Assembly: GCA_038317345.1 (NCBI GenBank)
Contig: JBBQBH010000038.1
Span: forward strand, 1-29,386
Reading direction: 5' to 3'
From: Mayfieldus sp038317345
Lineage (GTDB): Bacteria; Actinomycetota; Thermoleophilia; Solirubrobacterales; 70-9
DNA: 29,386 bases
Made by a program: the position numbers and the translations under genes. Positions within the stretch are counted from its first letter, which is position 1; each line of letters starts with the position of its first letter. This document shows positions 15,465 to 22,459 of the stretch, one piece after another. The notes under the pieces were generated by a model. The model did not search any database, was not told where the DNA came from, and saw nothing but the letters and a program-made list of their open reading frames with translations.

Positions 15465-15479
15465 GGCGCCTGCGGCGCC
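15465..15479. terminator. Hairpin between convergent UPF0173 and small membrane-protein genes
   Basis: GGCGCC-TGC-GGCGCC is a 6-bp stem with a three-base loop, placed between the two convergent stop codons. Only a weak T-rich context follows on the plus strand. It belongs to the triplet-loop palindrome set. Confidence 0.45.
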
Positions 15480-15495
15480 TTGGTTCCCGAGGAAG

Positions 15496-15768
15496 TCAGG
15501 GCAGTTGCGAACCGCGCCGGAACCAGACGCCGCGGTCCTTCCAGTCGTGCGCCATCAGCAGCGTGCCGATGAGCGCGACCGGGACGCAATCACGGAGGGG
15601 CAGCCGGCGCCCAACGACCCCGGCGAGGCCGGCCGCGGCGAAGGCCGCTCCGGTGGCCCCGTGGTGAAGCCTCTGGCCGCTGATCCACACGCGCCGCAGC
15701 GCGGGGTCATAGTCGACCAGATGGTGCTCGTGAGTCCTGCGAACCTCTGATGAAGAATGCTGGGCCAT
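15496..15768 (-). CDS. Small membrane protein, hypothetical, 90 aa
   Basis: A 90-residue protein with a polar N-terminus, a WISGQRLHHGATG motif, one or two hydrophobic helices (residues of about 38-53 and 60-73), and a LMAHDWKDRGVWF end. The HHG...HDWKD pattern looks like a small conserved membrane family whose function I do not know. A good ribosome site (GGGAGG, minus strand) precedes the ATG at 15768, which makes real expression likely. It is divergent from the R2lox-like gene. Confidence 0.62.
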   Translation of the reverse strand: MAQHSSSEVRRTHEHHLVDYDPALRRVWISGQRLHHGATGAAFAAAGLAGVVGRRLPLRDCVPVALIGTLLMAHDWKDRGVWFRRGSQLP

Positions 15769-15908
15769 CGCCCCTCCCTGATTGCTCTTTCAGGATTGCC
15801 CTCTTCAGGGCATCCATCGTCCCGCCCATACCGCGTAATAAGTCCCTGCTACCAAGGGCTTTCCGGCTCGCCTACCTAAGAGTTGGAAAACCCCCGCTTC
15901 TCCCCCGA

Positions 15909-15939
15909 CTGGCTGACTGGCCAGTTTGGATGCTAGGCT
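15909..15939 (+). promoter_or_regulatory. Candidate promoter with operator palindrome upstream of the R2lox-like gene
   Basis: TAGGCT (15934-15939) is a plausible -10. Just upstream lies a perfect 10-bp palindrome ACTGGCCAGT (15916-15925), with a partial second copy of its half (GACTGGC, 15907-15913). A dyad in the promoter spacer suggests repressor control, for example by a TetR-type regulator, but no regulator gene is adjacent. The leader would be about 85 bases. Confidence 0.4.
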
Positions 15940-15958
15940 CGCCCACGGAACAATCTGC

Positions 15959-15973
15959 GGCGGCTGCGCCGCC
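15959..15973. repeat. Triplet-loop hairpin 1 in the R2lox leader
   Basis: GGCGGC-TGC-GCCGCC is a 6-bp perfect stem located 57 bases upstream of the ATG at 16030. Confidence 0.55.
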
Positions 15974-15982
15974 TGATATGCC

Positions 15983-16006
15983 AGTGCCGCGGCGCAACGC
16001 CGCGGC
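15983..16006. repeat. Palindromic element copy A (shares 21 bp with 24121-24141)
   Basis: GCCGCGGCG-CAA-CGCCGCGGC (15986-16006) is a 9-bp perfect stem. Bases 15983-16003 are identical to the reverse complement of 24121-24141. It lies in the leader of the R2lox-like gene, ending 23 bases before its ATG and just ahead of the ribosome site. Confidence 0.75.
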
Positions 16007-16029
16007 AAACATCATCAGAGGAGAGAGCG

Positions 16030-16956
16030 ATGGAAGCGAAAGGGGCCACCCGCAGCGCGCCGTCCCGCACCACCCGTGAGGACTACAAGGCGACCTCCGA
16101 CCCGGCACTGCAGGAGGCTGCGGATCGTGGTCAGGCTCAACTTCTTTCCTACCGCGAGCTCTACATGCTCTGGGAGCGCCAGCAGTGGCGGACGCAGGAC
16201 CTCGACTTCAGCAAGGACCGGCGCGACTGGCATGAGAAGTTCGACGAGGACGAGCGCTACCAGCGGATGTACGGGCTCTCCTCGTTCTTCATCGGCGAGC
16301 AGAAGGTTGCCGAGGAGCTTGGTCCGATCATGCGTGCCGCACCGACCGAGGAGCAGCGCATCTTCCTCTGCACCCAGATCGCCGACGAGGCTCGTCATGT
16401 GCGCTTCTTCGAGCGCTTCTACCAAGAGGTCGGGGTTTACGACGACAGCGAGCTCAGTTCGCTGCTCGATCAGACCTCCGAGCACCTGAACGACAACTTC
16501 GGCGTCCTCTTCGACGAGATGCTGAAGTCGCGCGTCAACCGGCTTGCCGAGGAGCCCGGCGACACCGAGGCCCTGGTGGAGGCGATCACCCTCTACCACA
16601 TGGTGATCGAGGGCATGCTGGCGCTCACCGGCCAGCACTTCATCATGGAATACAACACGCAAGAGGGGGTGCTGCCGGCGTTCGTCGAGGGCTTCCAGAA
16701 CGTCGCCCGCGACGAGCACCGCCACGTCGCCTTTGGCACCGCCTTCCTGCAGGAGAAGGCAGAGGAGGAGCCGCGCTTCAAGGCGGCGATCCAGCGCACC
16801 CTGGAGGAGTCGCTTCCGGTCGCCGACAAGGTGCTCAGCCCACCCTGGGCCCAGGACGACGAGGACTTCGAGATGTTCGGCTACACGCTCGCTGAGACGC
16901 GCCAGTTCGCGGCCACAGCCCTGACCCGCCGTCTCAAGTTCATCGGCTTGGCCTAA
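16030..16956 (+). CDS. R2-like ligand-binding oxidase (R2lox) / ribonucleotide reductase small-subunit-like
   Basis: A 308-residue ferritin-like dimetal carboxylate protein. Proposed metal ligands: Glu90 (FFIGEQKV), Glu120 and His123 (DEARH), Glu194 (VIEGMLALTG), Glu229 and His232 (DEHRH). As in Mycobacterium R2lox (Rv0233), the first ligand is Glu. Val93 and Tyr189 sit exactly three residues after and five residues before the corresponding glutamates, where R2lox forms its Tyr-Val ether cross-link with a Mn/Fe cofactor. No NrdE-type large subunit is nearby. These facts favour R2lox over a true R2. R2lox substrates are unknown; a hydrophobic ligand is held near the metals in known structures. 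ATG 16030 follows GAGGAGAG. It converges on the sigma factor gene. Confidence 0.85.
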   Translation: MEAKGATRSAPSRTTREDYKATSDPALQEAADRGQAQLLSYRELYMLWERQQWRTQDLDFSKDRRDWHEKFDEDERYQRMYGLSSFFIGEQKVAEELGPIMRAAPTEEQRIFLCTQIADEARHVRFFERFYQEVGVYDDSELSSLLDQTSEHLNDNFGVLFDEMLKSRVNRLAEEPGDTEALVEAITLYHMVIEGMLALTGQHFIMEYNTQEGVLPAFVEGFQNVARDEHRHVAFGTAFLQEKAEEEPRFKAAIQRTLEESLPVADKVLSPPWAQDDEDFEMFGYTLAETRQFAATALTRRLKFIGLA

Positions 16957-17019
16957 GCGCCGGCAGGCCGTCCAGATTCGCGGCCGCCCAGAGCAGACGC
17001 TGAAGATCTCCGCTGGGAG

Positions 17020-18528
17020 CTAGGGCGCAGGCGGCGCAGGCGGAGGAGGCGGCGGCTCGTCAGTCGTCGGCGGAGGCGGCGGATCCGTCGGCGGCGGCGG
17101 AGGCGGTGGGGGCGGCGTGTGATCGGAGCTGGAGTCGCTCGGAGGCGGCCCGGTTGTCACGGCCGTCGTCGCGGTCGGGCTTTCGCTGACCACGACCGCG
17201 ACGGCGGGCTGGGTGGCGCTGGCGCCGGCCTCTTCTGTGCCGTTCGAATGCTTGTGCTTGCCCGTCGTGGTGGGGGGCACCGTCGAGTCCGCTGTCAGCG
17301 CGGGGTCCTGAGCGGTGACGTCGGTCGCCGGGTCCTTCTTTGGATCGGGCTTTGCCGCCGCCTTGTTGTGGCGCTTCGCTGGCGACGGGGCGGGGGCGAA
17401 GTGGGTGTCAGCCACAGGAGCGGTCGTGCCGCCGGTTACCACTGACGAAGTCTGGGCTGGGACCGGTTGCGGGTGGGAAACCTTCTTGACCTCGACAGCG
17501 GCGCCGGCTGTGATCACCGCTGCGGTCACCACTCCTGCCACCGCCTTGGCGCCGATCGCGCCACCGACTGCCCCGATGCTGCCAGCCCCTCCTGCGGCCC
17601 CGCCGCCGAGCGCGGCGCCACCGGCGCCGGCTCCCGCTCCGCTCGCCCCGGCGGCTCCTGCGCCGCCGGAAGCGCTGGCACCACCGATGCCGAGCTTGGA
17701 GAGCAGCAGGCCCTTGAGCATGAAGATCGGGCCGACCGGGAACAGCGACGCAAGCACCTTGGAGTCGGAGCGCAGCTGATCGCGGAACTCGCGGCAGCCC
17801 TCGCAGTCGCGCACGTGGCGGCGCACCGGCCCCGAGGCCTTTCCGAGGCCCTCCGCGGCCTCGGCGAGCTCGAGCCGCACCTCGCCGCAGGTCAGGACCC
17901 GCGCCTGGGTTGCCTCCGCGAGCGCGATTCGCGCCCGCACGAGCAGCGACTTCACGCTTGGCACGGTGGTTTGCATAGCTTGGGCGATCTCCTCGTAGGA
18001 CATCGCGTCCATCTCGCGAAGCAACAGCGCCGTCCGTTGGGTCTCGGGAAGCTTGCCGACGTCGGTGAGCAGCTGGCGGAATTCCTCACGATTCTGGACC
18101 CGCTCATGGGTCGAGGCAGCCTCGACGATCGGATGCGCGTCCATCGAGTCCCTGCCCTCGGCGACCGGCTTGCGCAGATGGTTGAGGCAGCGGTTGCGGG
18201 CGATCCGATAGAGCCAGGGCCGCAGCTTGATCTCGCGCTTGTCGGCGAGGATCGCGCGGTAGGCGTTTACGAACACCTCCTGGAGGACGTCCTCGGCGTC
18301 TTCGGTTGAGCCGAGCATCTGGCGGCAGAAGCCAAGCAGTCGCGCCTGGTAGCGGTCGACGATCACCTCGAAGGCGTGATCGTTGCCGCCACGAAGCATC
18401 GCCACCAGACGCTCGTCTCCCTGCAATCGCAGCAAGGGCGACCGCCGGGCGAGCAGCCCGCGACGACCAGCGTGTGTTAGTGCTGAGGCCTCCAAGTTGG
18501 CCAGGAACGCTCCCTGCGTCCAGAACAC
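17020..18528 (-). CDS. ECF sigma factor fused to zinc-finger, transmembrane and proline-rich tail
   Basis: A 502-residue sigma-70 family protein, more than twice the usual ECF length. Residues of about 50-118 are sigma region 2 (AFEVIVDRYQARLLGFCRQMLGSTEDAEDVLQEVF). Residues of about 150-207 are region 4 (LPETQRTALLLREMDAMSYEEIAQAM). There follows an anti-sigma-type zinc motif (Cys214, His238, Cys242, Cys245 in HVRDCEGC), a Gly/Ala-rich stretch (about 281-326), a putative membrane helix (about 327-346), and a Thr/Pro-rich tail with long proline runs from about 465 to the end. A sigma factor and its membrane-anchored sensor thus appear joined in one chain. The GTG start at 18528 is uncertain; conservation seems to begin near residue 20. 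Confidence 0.88.
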   Translation of the reverse strand: MFWTQGAFLANLEASALTHAGRRGLLARRSPLLRLQGDERLVAMLRGGNDHAFEVIVDRYQARLLGFCRQMLGSTEDAEDVLQEVFVNAYRAILADKREIKLRPWLYRIARNRCLNHLRKPVAEGRDSMDAHPIVEAASTHERVQNREEFRQLLTDVGKLPETQRTALLLREMDAMSYEEIAQAMQTTVPSVKSLLVRARIALAEATQARVLTCGEVRLELAEAAEGLGKASGPVRRHVRDCEGCREFRDQLRSDSKVLASLFPVGPIFMLKGLLLSKLGIGGASASGGAGAAGASGAGAGAGGAALGGGAAGGAGSIGAVGGAIGAKAVAGVVTAAVITAGAAVEVKKVSHPQPVPAQTSSVVTGGTTAPVADTHFAPAPSPAKRHNKAAAKPDPKKDPATDVTAQDPALTADSTVPPTTTGKHKHSNGTEEAGASATQPAVAVVVSESPTATTAVTTGPPPSDSSSDHTPPPPPPPPPTDPPPPPTTDEPPPPPPAPPAP

Positions 18529-18652
18529 GGTAACAACACCGAGGTTGCGCTCGGGTTGTCTCCAGGCGTAGGCGTGGACGGATTGCTACGGGCAGCCGGG
18601 CATGGGGCGCGTGCCTGATCCTGTCGCCCGGGGGGACGCTAGCGTTCCTGGG

Positions 18653-18739
18653 GCCCGGGTAGACAAACTGGCAAAGTCCGCCGACTTAAAATCGGCTGCC
18701 CCCTCGGGGGCGATGCGGGTTCGAATCCCGCCCCGGGCA
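18653..18739 (+). tRNA. tRNA-Leu (anticodon UAA)
   Basis: An 87-base cloverleaf. Acceptor stem GCCCGGG (18653-18659) pairs with CCCGGGC (18732-18738), with discriminator A. The anticodon stem GCCGA/TCGGC encloses loop CTTAAAA with anticodon TAA at 18687-18689. A long class II variable arm (GCCCCC...GGGGGC) and T arm GCGGG-TTCGAAT-CCCGC complete it. CCA is not encoded. It reads the rare UUA codon, in high-GC Actinobacteria the codon of bldA-type regulation. Confidence 0.96.
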
Positions 18740-18791
18740 TTCCCATAGCCCGAGCTCGCACCCCGGCCCACCGACCTGAACCAGCGCGGGA

Positions 18792-18797
18792 TAGGCT
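18792..18797 (+). promoter_or_regulatory. -10 element TAGGCT for leaderless gene at 18804
   Basis: TAGGCT is followed by six bases and GTG 18804. The GTG at 18801 is in frame but lies only three bases from the hexamer. Confidence 0.55.
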
Positions 18798-18803
18798 GGC
18801 GTG

Positions 18804-20129
18804 GTGGCCGACGCAGGAACGCCGACCGGCCAGCGTCACACGGGGGTCGTCAAGGCCCTGGTGGTCGTCGGTTCGCTGCTTGCGGTAATCGCCTGCTTCG
18901 CCACCTGGGCCGAGCGCCAGGCGCTCACCACCGACGACTGGGTCAACACCAGCGGCAGGCTGCTGGAGGACGAGGAGATCCGCAACGCCCTGGCCACCTA
19001 CTCGGTCGATCAGCTCTACGCCAACGTCGACGTCAACGCGGAGCTCGAGAAGGCGCTGCCGAAGAACTTCAAGCAACTCTCAGGCCCGGCCTCCACCGGT
19101 TTGCGCTCGCTTGCCACCACTGGCGCCCAGAAGGTGCTCGCCACTTCCCGCTTCCTGCAGCTCTGGAAGAACGCCAACCGCACCGCCCACGAGACGCTGA
19201 TCAACATCATCGAGGACAAGGGCAACGTGGTCTCGACCAGCGGCGGCGAGGTCGACCTGAAACTGCGGCCGTTGATCATCCAGGTGTCAAACCAGCTTGG
19301 CTTGGGCGGCAACATCGCCGACAGGCTGCCCCCCGACGCGGGGACCCTGAAGATCCTGCGCTCCGACCAGCTCGGCCTCGCGCAGACGATCGCCAAGGTG
19401 ATCCGCGGTCTCGCCCTGGTCACCACCCTCCTGGCGCTCGCCCTCTTCGCCCTCGCGATCTATCTCTCACGCGGCTACCGCTGGATCACCGTCCTCGGGT
19501 TCGGCGTCGGTCTGATCCTGGTCGGCATCGTTGTCCTGATCCTGCGCGACGTGGCAGGCAACGTGGTCGTCGATCAGCTCGCCTCCGATAGCGCCAAGCC
19601 CGCCGCCGACGCGGCCTGGTCGATCGGGACTTCGCTGCTCGCCTCGATCGCCCGCAGCATCATCGTTTACGGCGGCTTCTTCGTTCTCGCCGCCTGGCTC
19701 GCCTCCCCGCACCGCAGCTCGGTGGCAACGCGCCGGGCGTTGACGCCGGTGCTGCGCGACTACCCGGTCGCGGTTGGGGCGGTGCTCGGCATCGTCGGGT
19801 TGATCTACCTGCTCTCGGGAATCGACAGCACGCGGGCGCTCCTCATGCGGCTGGTGCTGTTCGCGATGGCGGCGGTGGGCGTGTACGAGCTGCGCCGCAC
19901 GTCGATCGCCGACTTCCCCGACGCCACCCTCGGTGAGGTGCCGGACCGGGTCCGCGTTCGCGCCTCCTCGATCTGGCGTGGGCGCCAACGGACCCAGCCC
20001 GAGCCGCAGGACCGCAAGCTTGAACGGCTGGAGAGACTCGCGTCGCTGCACGAGCGCGGAGTGCTCAGCGACGAGGAGTTCGAGGCTGAGAAGGCGGCGG
20101 TGATGGCGGGCGGGCGCTCAGACTGCTGA
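18804..20129 (+). CDS. Multi-pass membrane protein with C-terminal SHOCT domain
   Basis: About 441 residues. One membrane helix lies near the N-terminus (about 17-35). Then comes a roughly 160-residue outside domain (TTDDWVNTSGRLLEDEEIRNALATYSVDQLYANVDV, then LKLRPLIIQVSNQLGL). Five further membrane helices lie between about 198 and 363. A cytoplasmic end carries a SHOCT motif (KLERLERLASLHERGVLSDEEFEAEKAAVM). Proteins with this outer-domain phrase occur in Actinobacteria as uncharacterised membrane proteins; SHOCT motifs are short oligomerisation modules. GTG 18804 is preferred over 18801 because of the TAGGCT spacing. It follows tRNA-Leu by 64 bases. Function unknown. Confidence 0.82.
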   Translation: MADAGTPTGQRHTGVVKALVVVGSLLAVIACFATWAERQALTTDDWVNTSGRLLEDEEIRNALATYSVDQLYANVDVNAELEKALPKNFKQLSGPASTGLRSLATTGAQKVLATSRFLQLWKNANRTAHETLINIIEDKGNVVSTSGGEVDLKLRPLIIQVSNQLGLGGNIADRLPPDAGTLKILRSDQLGLAQTIAKVIRGLALVTTLLALALFALAIYLSRGYRWITVLGFGVGLILVGIVVLILRDVAGNVVVDQLASDSAKPAADAAWSIGTSLLASIARSIIVYGGFFVLAAWLASPHRSSVATRRALTPVLRDYPVAVGAVLGIVGLIYLLSGIDSTRALLMRLVLFAMAAVGVYELRRTSIADFPDATLGEVPDRVRVRASSIWRGRQRTQPEPQDRKLERLERLASLHERGVLSDEEFEAEKAAVMAGGRSDC

Positions 20130-20186
20130 GCCAGGCTGCGTGAGCACGATCACGCATCTATAGGCGCCGGGCGCCCTCGCATCCGG

Positions 20187-20192
20187 GACAAT
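20187..20192 (+). promoter_or_regulatory. -10-like GACAAT ahead of ATG 20199
   Basis: GACAAT is followed by six bases and ATG 20199, the same spacing as the other leaderless starts here. That ATG opens the adenylate cyclase frame but hits TAG after nine codons. Confidence 0.4.
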
Positions 20193-20282
20193 CCCGCCAT
20201 GCAGGCGGTCGGGATGGACGTACCGTAGCGGGTCTTCACCTGGTGCTACCGCCGGCTCGGCAAGCATTACCCCGCCACCTTC

Positions 20283-21758
20283 ATGGCCCTCGAGCTTCAG
20301 ACGGCGTGGTTCATCACCATCGGTCTGCTCGCCCTGCTCAACCTCTACTACGACGTGTCGCACAGCGAATTGGTATTGGTGCTGGCGATCACGCTCGGGC
20401 TCACCGGTCTGACGGTGTTCGTGACCCTGATCCACAGCATCAGATACCTGCGCCCGCTCTCCGAGTGGATCGCCAGCGATCGCGAGGATCCGGCCCTCAC
20501 CGAGCGGGCATGGGGTACCGCGGTCGGCATGCCCGTCGAGCTCATCCGCCGCGACATGAAGCTGCCGATCTTCTGGGTCGCGATACCGGGCTCGATCGCA
20601 GGCGTGATCATCCTCGGGCTCAGCCCCTTCGCCTTCTTTGCGATCTTCGCCGCGTCGCTGATCGCGATCGGCTACTCCGGGATCCTCCACTACTTCGCTG
20701 TCGAGGCCGGCTTACGGCCCGTGGTCGTTGACATCAACCGCGTCCTGCCTCCGCGCCTCAGCACCGGCCACAAGGCGATTCCGCTGCGCTGGAAGCTGCT
20801 GGCGGCGCTGCCGATGATCAACATCATCACCGCGCTTGTCGCCTCGGCGCTCTCGGGAGGTGACAGGGGCGGCACGGGCCTCGGCATCGACGTACTGGTT
20901 GCGACCGGGGTCGCCGCAACGATCGCGCTGGAGCTTTCGCTGCTGCTGGCGCGGTCGATCATGCACCCGATCGGCGATTTGCAGAGAGGCATCGAGGCGG
21001 TCCGCCGCGGCGAGTACGACATCGCCGTCCCGATCACCACCGCGGACGAGCTGGGCGAGCTGTCCGCCGCCTTCAACCAGATGGTCACCGGGCTCGCCGA
21101 GCGCGAGCGGATCCGCGAGGCCTTCGGCACCTACCTCGACAAGGAGGTCGCCGAGTACATCCTCAGCGACCAGTACGTGCCCGAGGGCTTCGAGGCCGAT
21201 GTGTCGCTGCTGTTCTGCGATGTGCGCGACTTCACGGGCTTCGCCTCGCGGGCCGACGCACAGGAGGTCGTGGCTGCGATCAACAGGCTCTTTGAGACAG
21301 TGGTGCCGATCGTCGCTCACCACGGCGGACACGTCGACAAGTTCATCGGCGACGGCCTGCTGGCCGTCTTCGGGGCGCCGGAGAGGTTCGACGACCACGC
21401 CGACCGCGCTGTCCGCGCCGCGGTCGGGATCGCCCAACGGGTCAACCACGGCGACGGTGACCTGCTCAGCGTCGGGGTCGGCGTCAACTCCGGCACTGTG
21501 ATCGCCGGGTCGATCGGCGGCGCCGGCCGGCTCAACTTCAGCGTCATCGGCGACGCCGTCAACGTCGCCGCCAGGGTCGAGGCGGCGACCCGCAAGCTCG
21601 ACGACGAGGTGCTGATCACGGCTTCGACCCACGAGCGCCTCGGCGAGACGATCGAGGTCGAGGCCCGCGGTGGGCATGCGCTGAAGGGCAAGGACGAGCC
21701 GGTCGAGCTGTTCGCGCCGGTCGTCGGCACAGTCACGCCGCTGGCCACACGTCCATAG
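20283..21758 (+). CDS. Class III adenylate cyclase with membrane domain and HAMP
   Basis: 491 residues from the first ATG after an in-frame TAG. Six or so membrane helices (between about 8 and 225) lead to a HAMP linker (about 222-275, MHPIGDLQRGIEAVRRGEYDIAVPITTADELGEL). A class III cyclase domain follows. Metal-binding Asp313 (FCDVRDFTGF) and Asp357 (KFIGDGLLAVFG), adenine-selecting Lys353 and Asp424 (VIGDAVNVAAR), and transition-state Asn428 and Arg431 are all present, so it should make cAMP. The frame continues upstream of ATG 20283 with family-like sequence (TWCYRRLGKHYPATF) back to a TAG at 20226-20228, with ATG 20199 beyond it. The true start may therefore have been 20199, broken by the TAG. 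ATG 20283 has no ribosome site. Confidence 0.86.
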   Translation: MALELQTAWFITIGLLALLNLYYDVSHSELVLVLAITLGLTGLTVFVTLIHSIRYLRPLSEWIASDREDPALTERAWGTAVGMPVELIRRDMKLPIFWVAIPGSIAGVIILGLSPFAFFAIFAASLIAIGYSGILHYFAVEAGLRPVVVDINRVLPPRLSTGHKAIPLRWKLLAALPMINIITALVASALSGGDRGGTGLGIDVLVATGVAATIALELSLLLARSIMHPIGDLQRGIEAVRRGEYDIAVPITTADELGELSAAFNQMVTGLAERERIREAFGTYLDKEVAEYILSDQYVPEGFEADVSLLFCDVRDFTGFASRADAQEVVAAINRLFETVVPIVAHHGGHVDKFIGDGLLAVFGAPERFDDHADRAVRAAVGIAQRVNHGDGDLLSVGVGVNSGTVIAGSIGGAGRLNFSVIGDAVNVAARVEAATRKLDDEVLITASTHERLGETIEVEARGGHALKGKDEPVELFAPVVGTVTPLATRP

Positions 21759-21800
21759 CGCCTAAAGAGCAACCCGCGTCGGTCCGAAGTAGGGGCAGGG

Positions 21801-22439
21801 ATGCGTTTGTCTCTTCAGAGTCGGTCGGGGGTTCGAGCCGCTGCGGCGGCCGCGTTACTGTGCGTCTTGGCATTTGTCCCGGGCCTCGCCCGCGCTGCGA
21901 TCACGACCAATCCGGCCAACCGACCGGTGCTGCTCTCGGAGCCGATCGAGGAGCTTCATTACGACTACGCGAAGGGCTGCCTGTCGCACCCGCAGCCGGG
22001 AACCCTGGCGCTGCAGTCGTGGCTCGAGGACAACTGGCGCGGCGTCTCCTGGGGAATCATGCGCTGCGAAAAGCTCTCGCCCCACAACTACAGCCTCCAC
22101 TCCGAGGGGCGGGCGATCGACTGGCACCTCGACGCCGGCGTGCCGGCCGAGCATCACGCCGCGATTCGGCTGATCGACATGCTGCTGGCGACCGACCAGG
22201 ACGGCAACGAGGCGGCGCTGGCGCGGCGCATGGGGGTGCAGGGGCTGATCTTCAACTGCCGCCAGTGGTTCGGATACGGCGATCGACTGAGTCCCTACTC
22301 CTACTGCTACAGGCGGGACGGCAAGCTCCGCAAGCACCTCGACCGCACCCTGGCGCACCGCAACCACATCCACATCGAGCTCAACTGGGACGGCGCTCGG
22401 AAGAGCACGAGCTTCTGGCGCAGCCCCCTGGCGCACTAG
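21801..22439 (+). CDS. Secreted M15-like zinc peptidase (D-Ala-D-Ala carboxypeptidase-like)
   Basis: 212 residues. A signal peptide (about 1-32, GVRAAAAAALLCVLAFVPGLARA) precedes the mature protein. The M15/VanY-like zinc pattern is visible as SLHSEGRAIDWH (His100, Asp107) and HRNHIHIEL (His189 or His191). Four cysteines (60, 89, 153, 169) probably form disulfides after export. A family-specific block lies between the two motifs (MGVQGLIFNCRQWFGYGDRLSPYSYC). A role in cell-wall peptide trimming is likely by family but not shown. The GCAGGG before the ATG is a weak ribosome site. It stands 42 bases after the cyclase gene. Confidence 0.8.
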   Translation: MRLSLQSRSGVRAAAAAALLCVLAFVPGLARAAITTNPANRPVLLSEPIEELHYDYAKGCLSHPQPGTLALQSWLEDNWRGVSWGIMRCEKLSPHNYSLHSEGRAIDWHLDAGVPAEHHAAIRLIDMLLATDQDGNEAALARRMGVQGLIFNCRQWFGYGDRLSPYSYCYRRDGKLRKHLDRTLAHRNHIHIELNWDGARKSTSFWRSPLAH

Positions 22440-22446
22440 CGCAAGG

Positions 22447-22452
22447 TAGGCT
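22447..22452 (+). promoter_or_regulatory. -10 element TAGGCT for leaderless gene at 22460
   Basis: TAGGCT is followed by seven bases and ATG 22460, which fixes the start although the frame is open for 600 bases upstream. Confidence 0.6.
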
Positions 22453-22459
22453 CGCGTCC

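Noticed and set aside
18586..19076. Minus-strand frames across tRNA-Leu
   Set aside because: They translate the tRNA itself (a GGIRTRIAPEG-like peptide), a well-known annotation artefact.
9415..20285. TAG read as a sense codon (pyrrolysine or amber suppression)
   Set aside because: Several normal genes here end in TAG (the foldase, ftsB, csrA, the GT-C-like gene), so TAG works as a stop; mutation or sequence error is simpler.
21860..22459. 200-codon upstream extension of the ThDP enzyme
   Set aside because: It is an out-of-frame reading of the M15-like peptidase gene; TAGGCT seven bases before ATG 22460 marks the true start.
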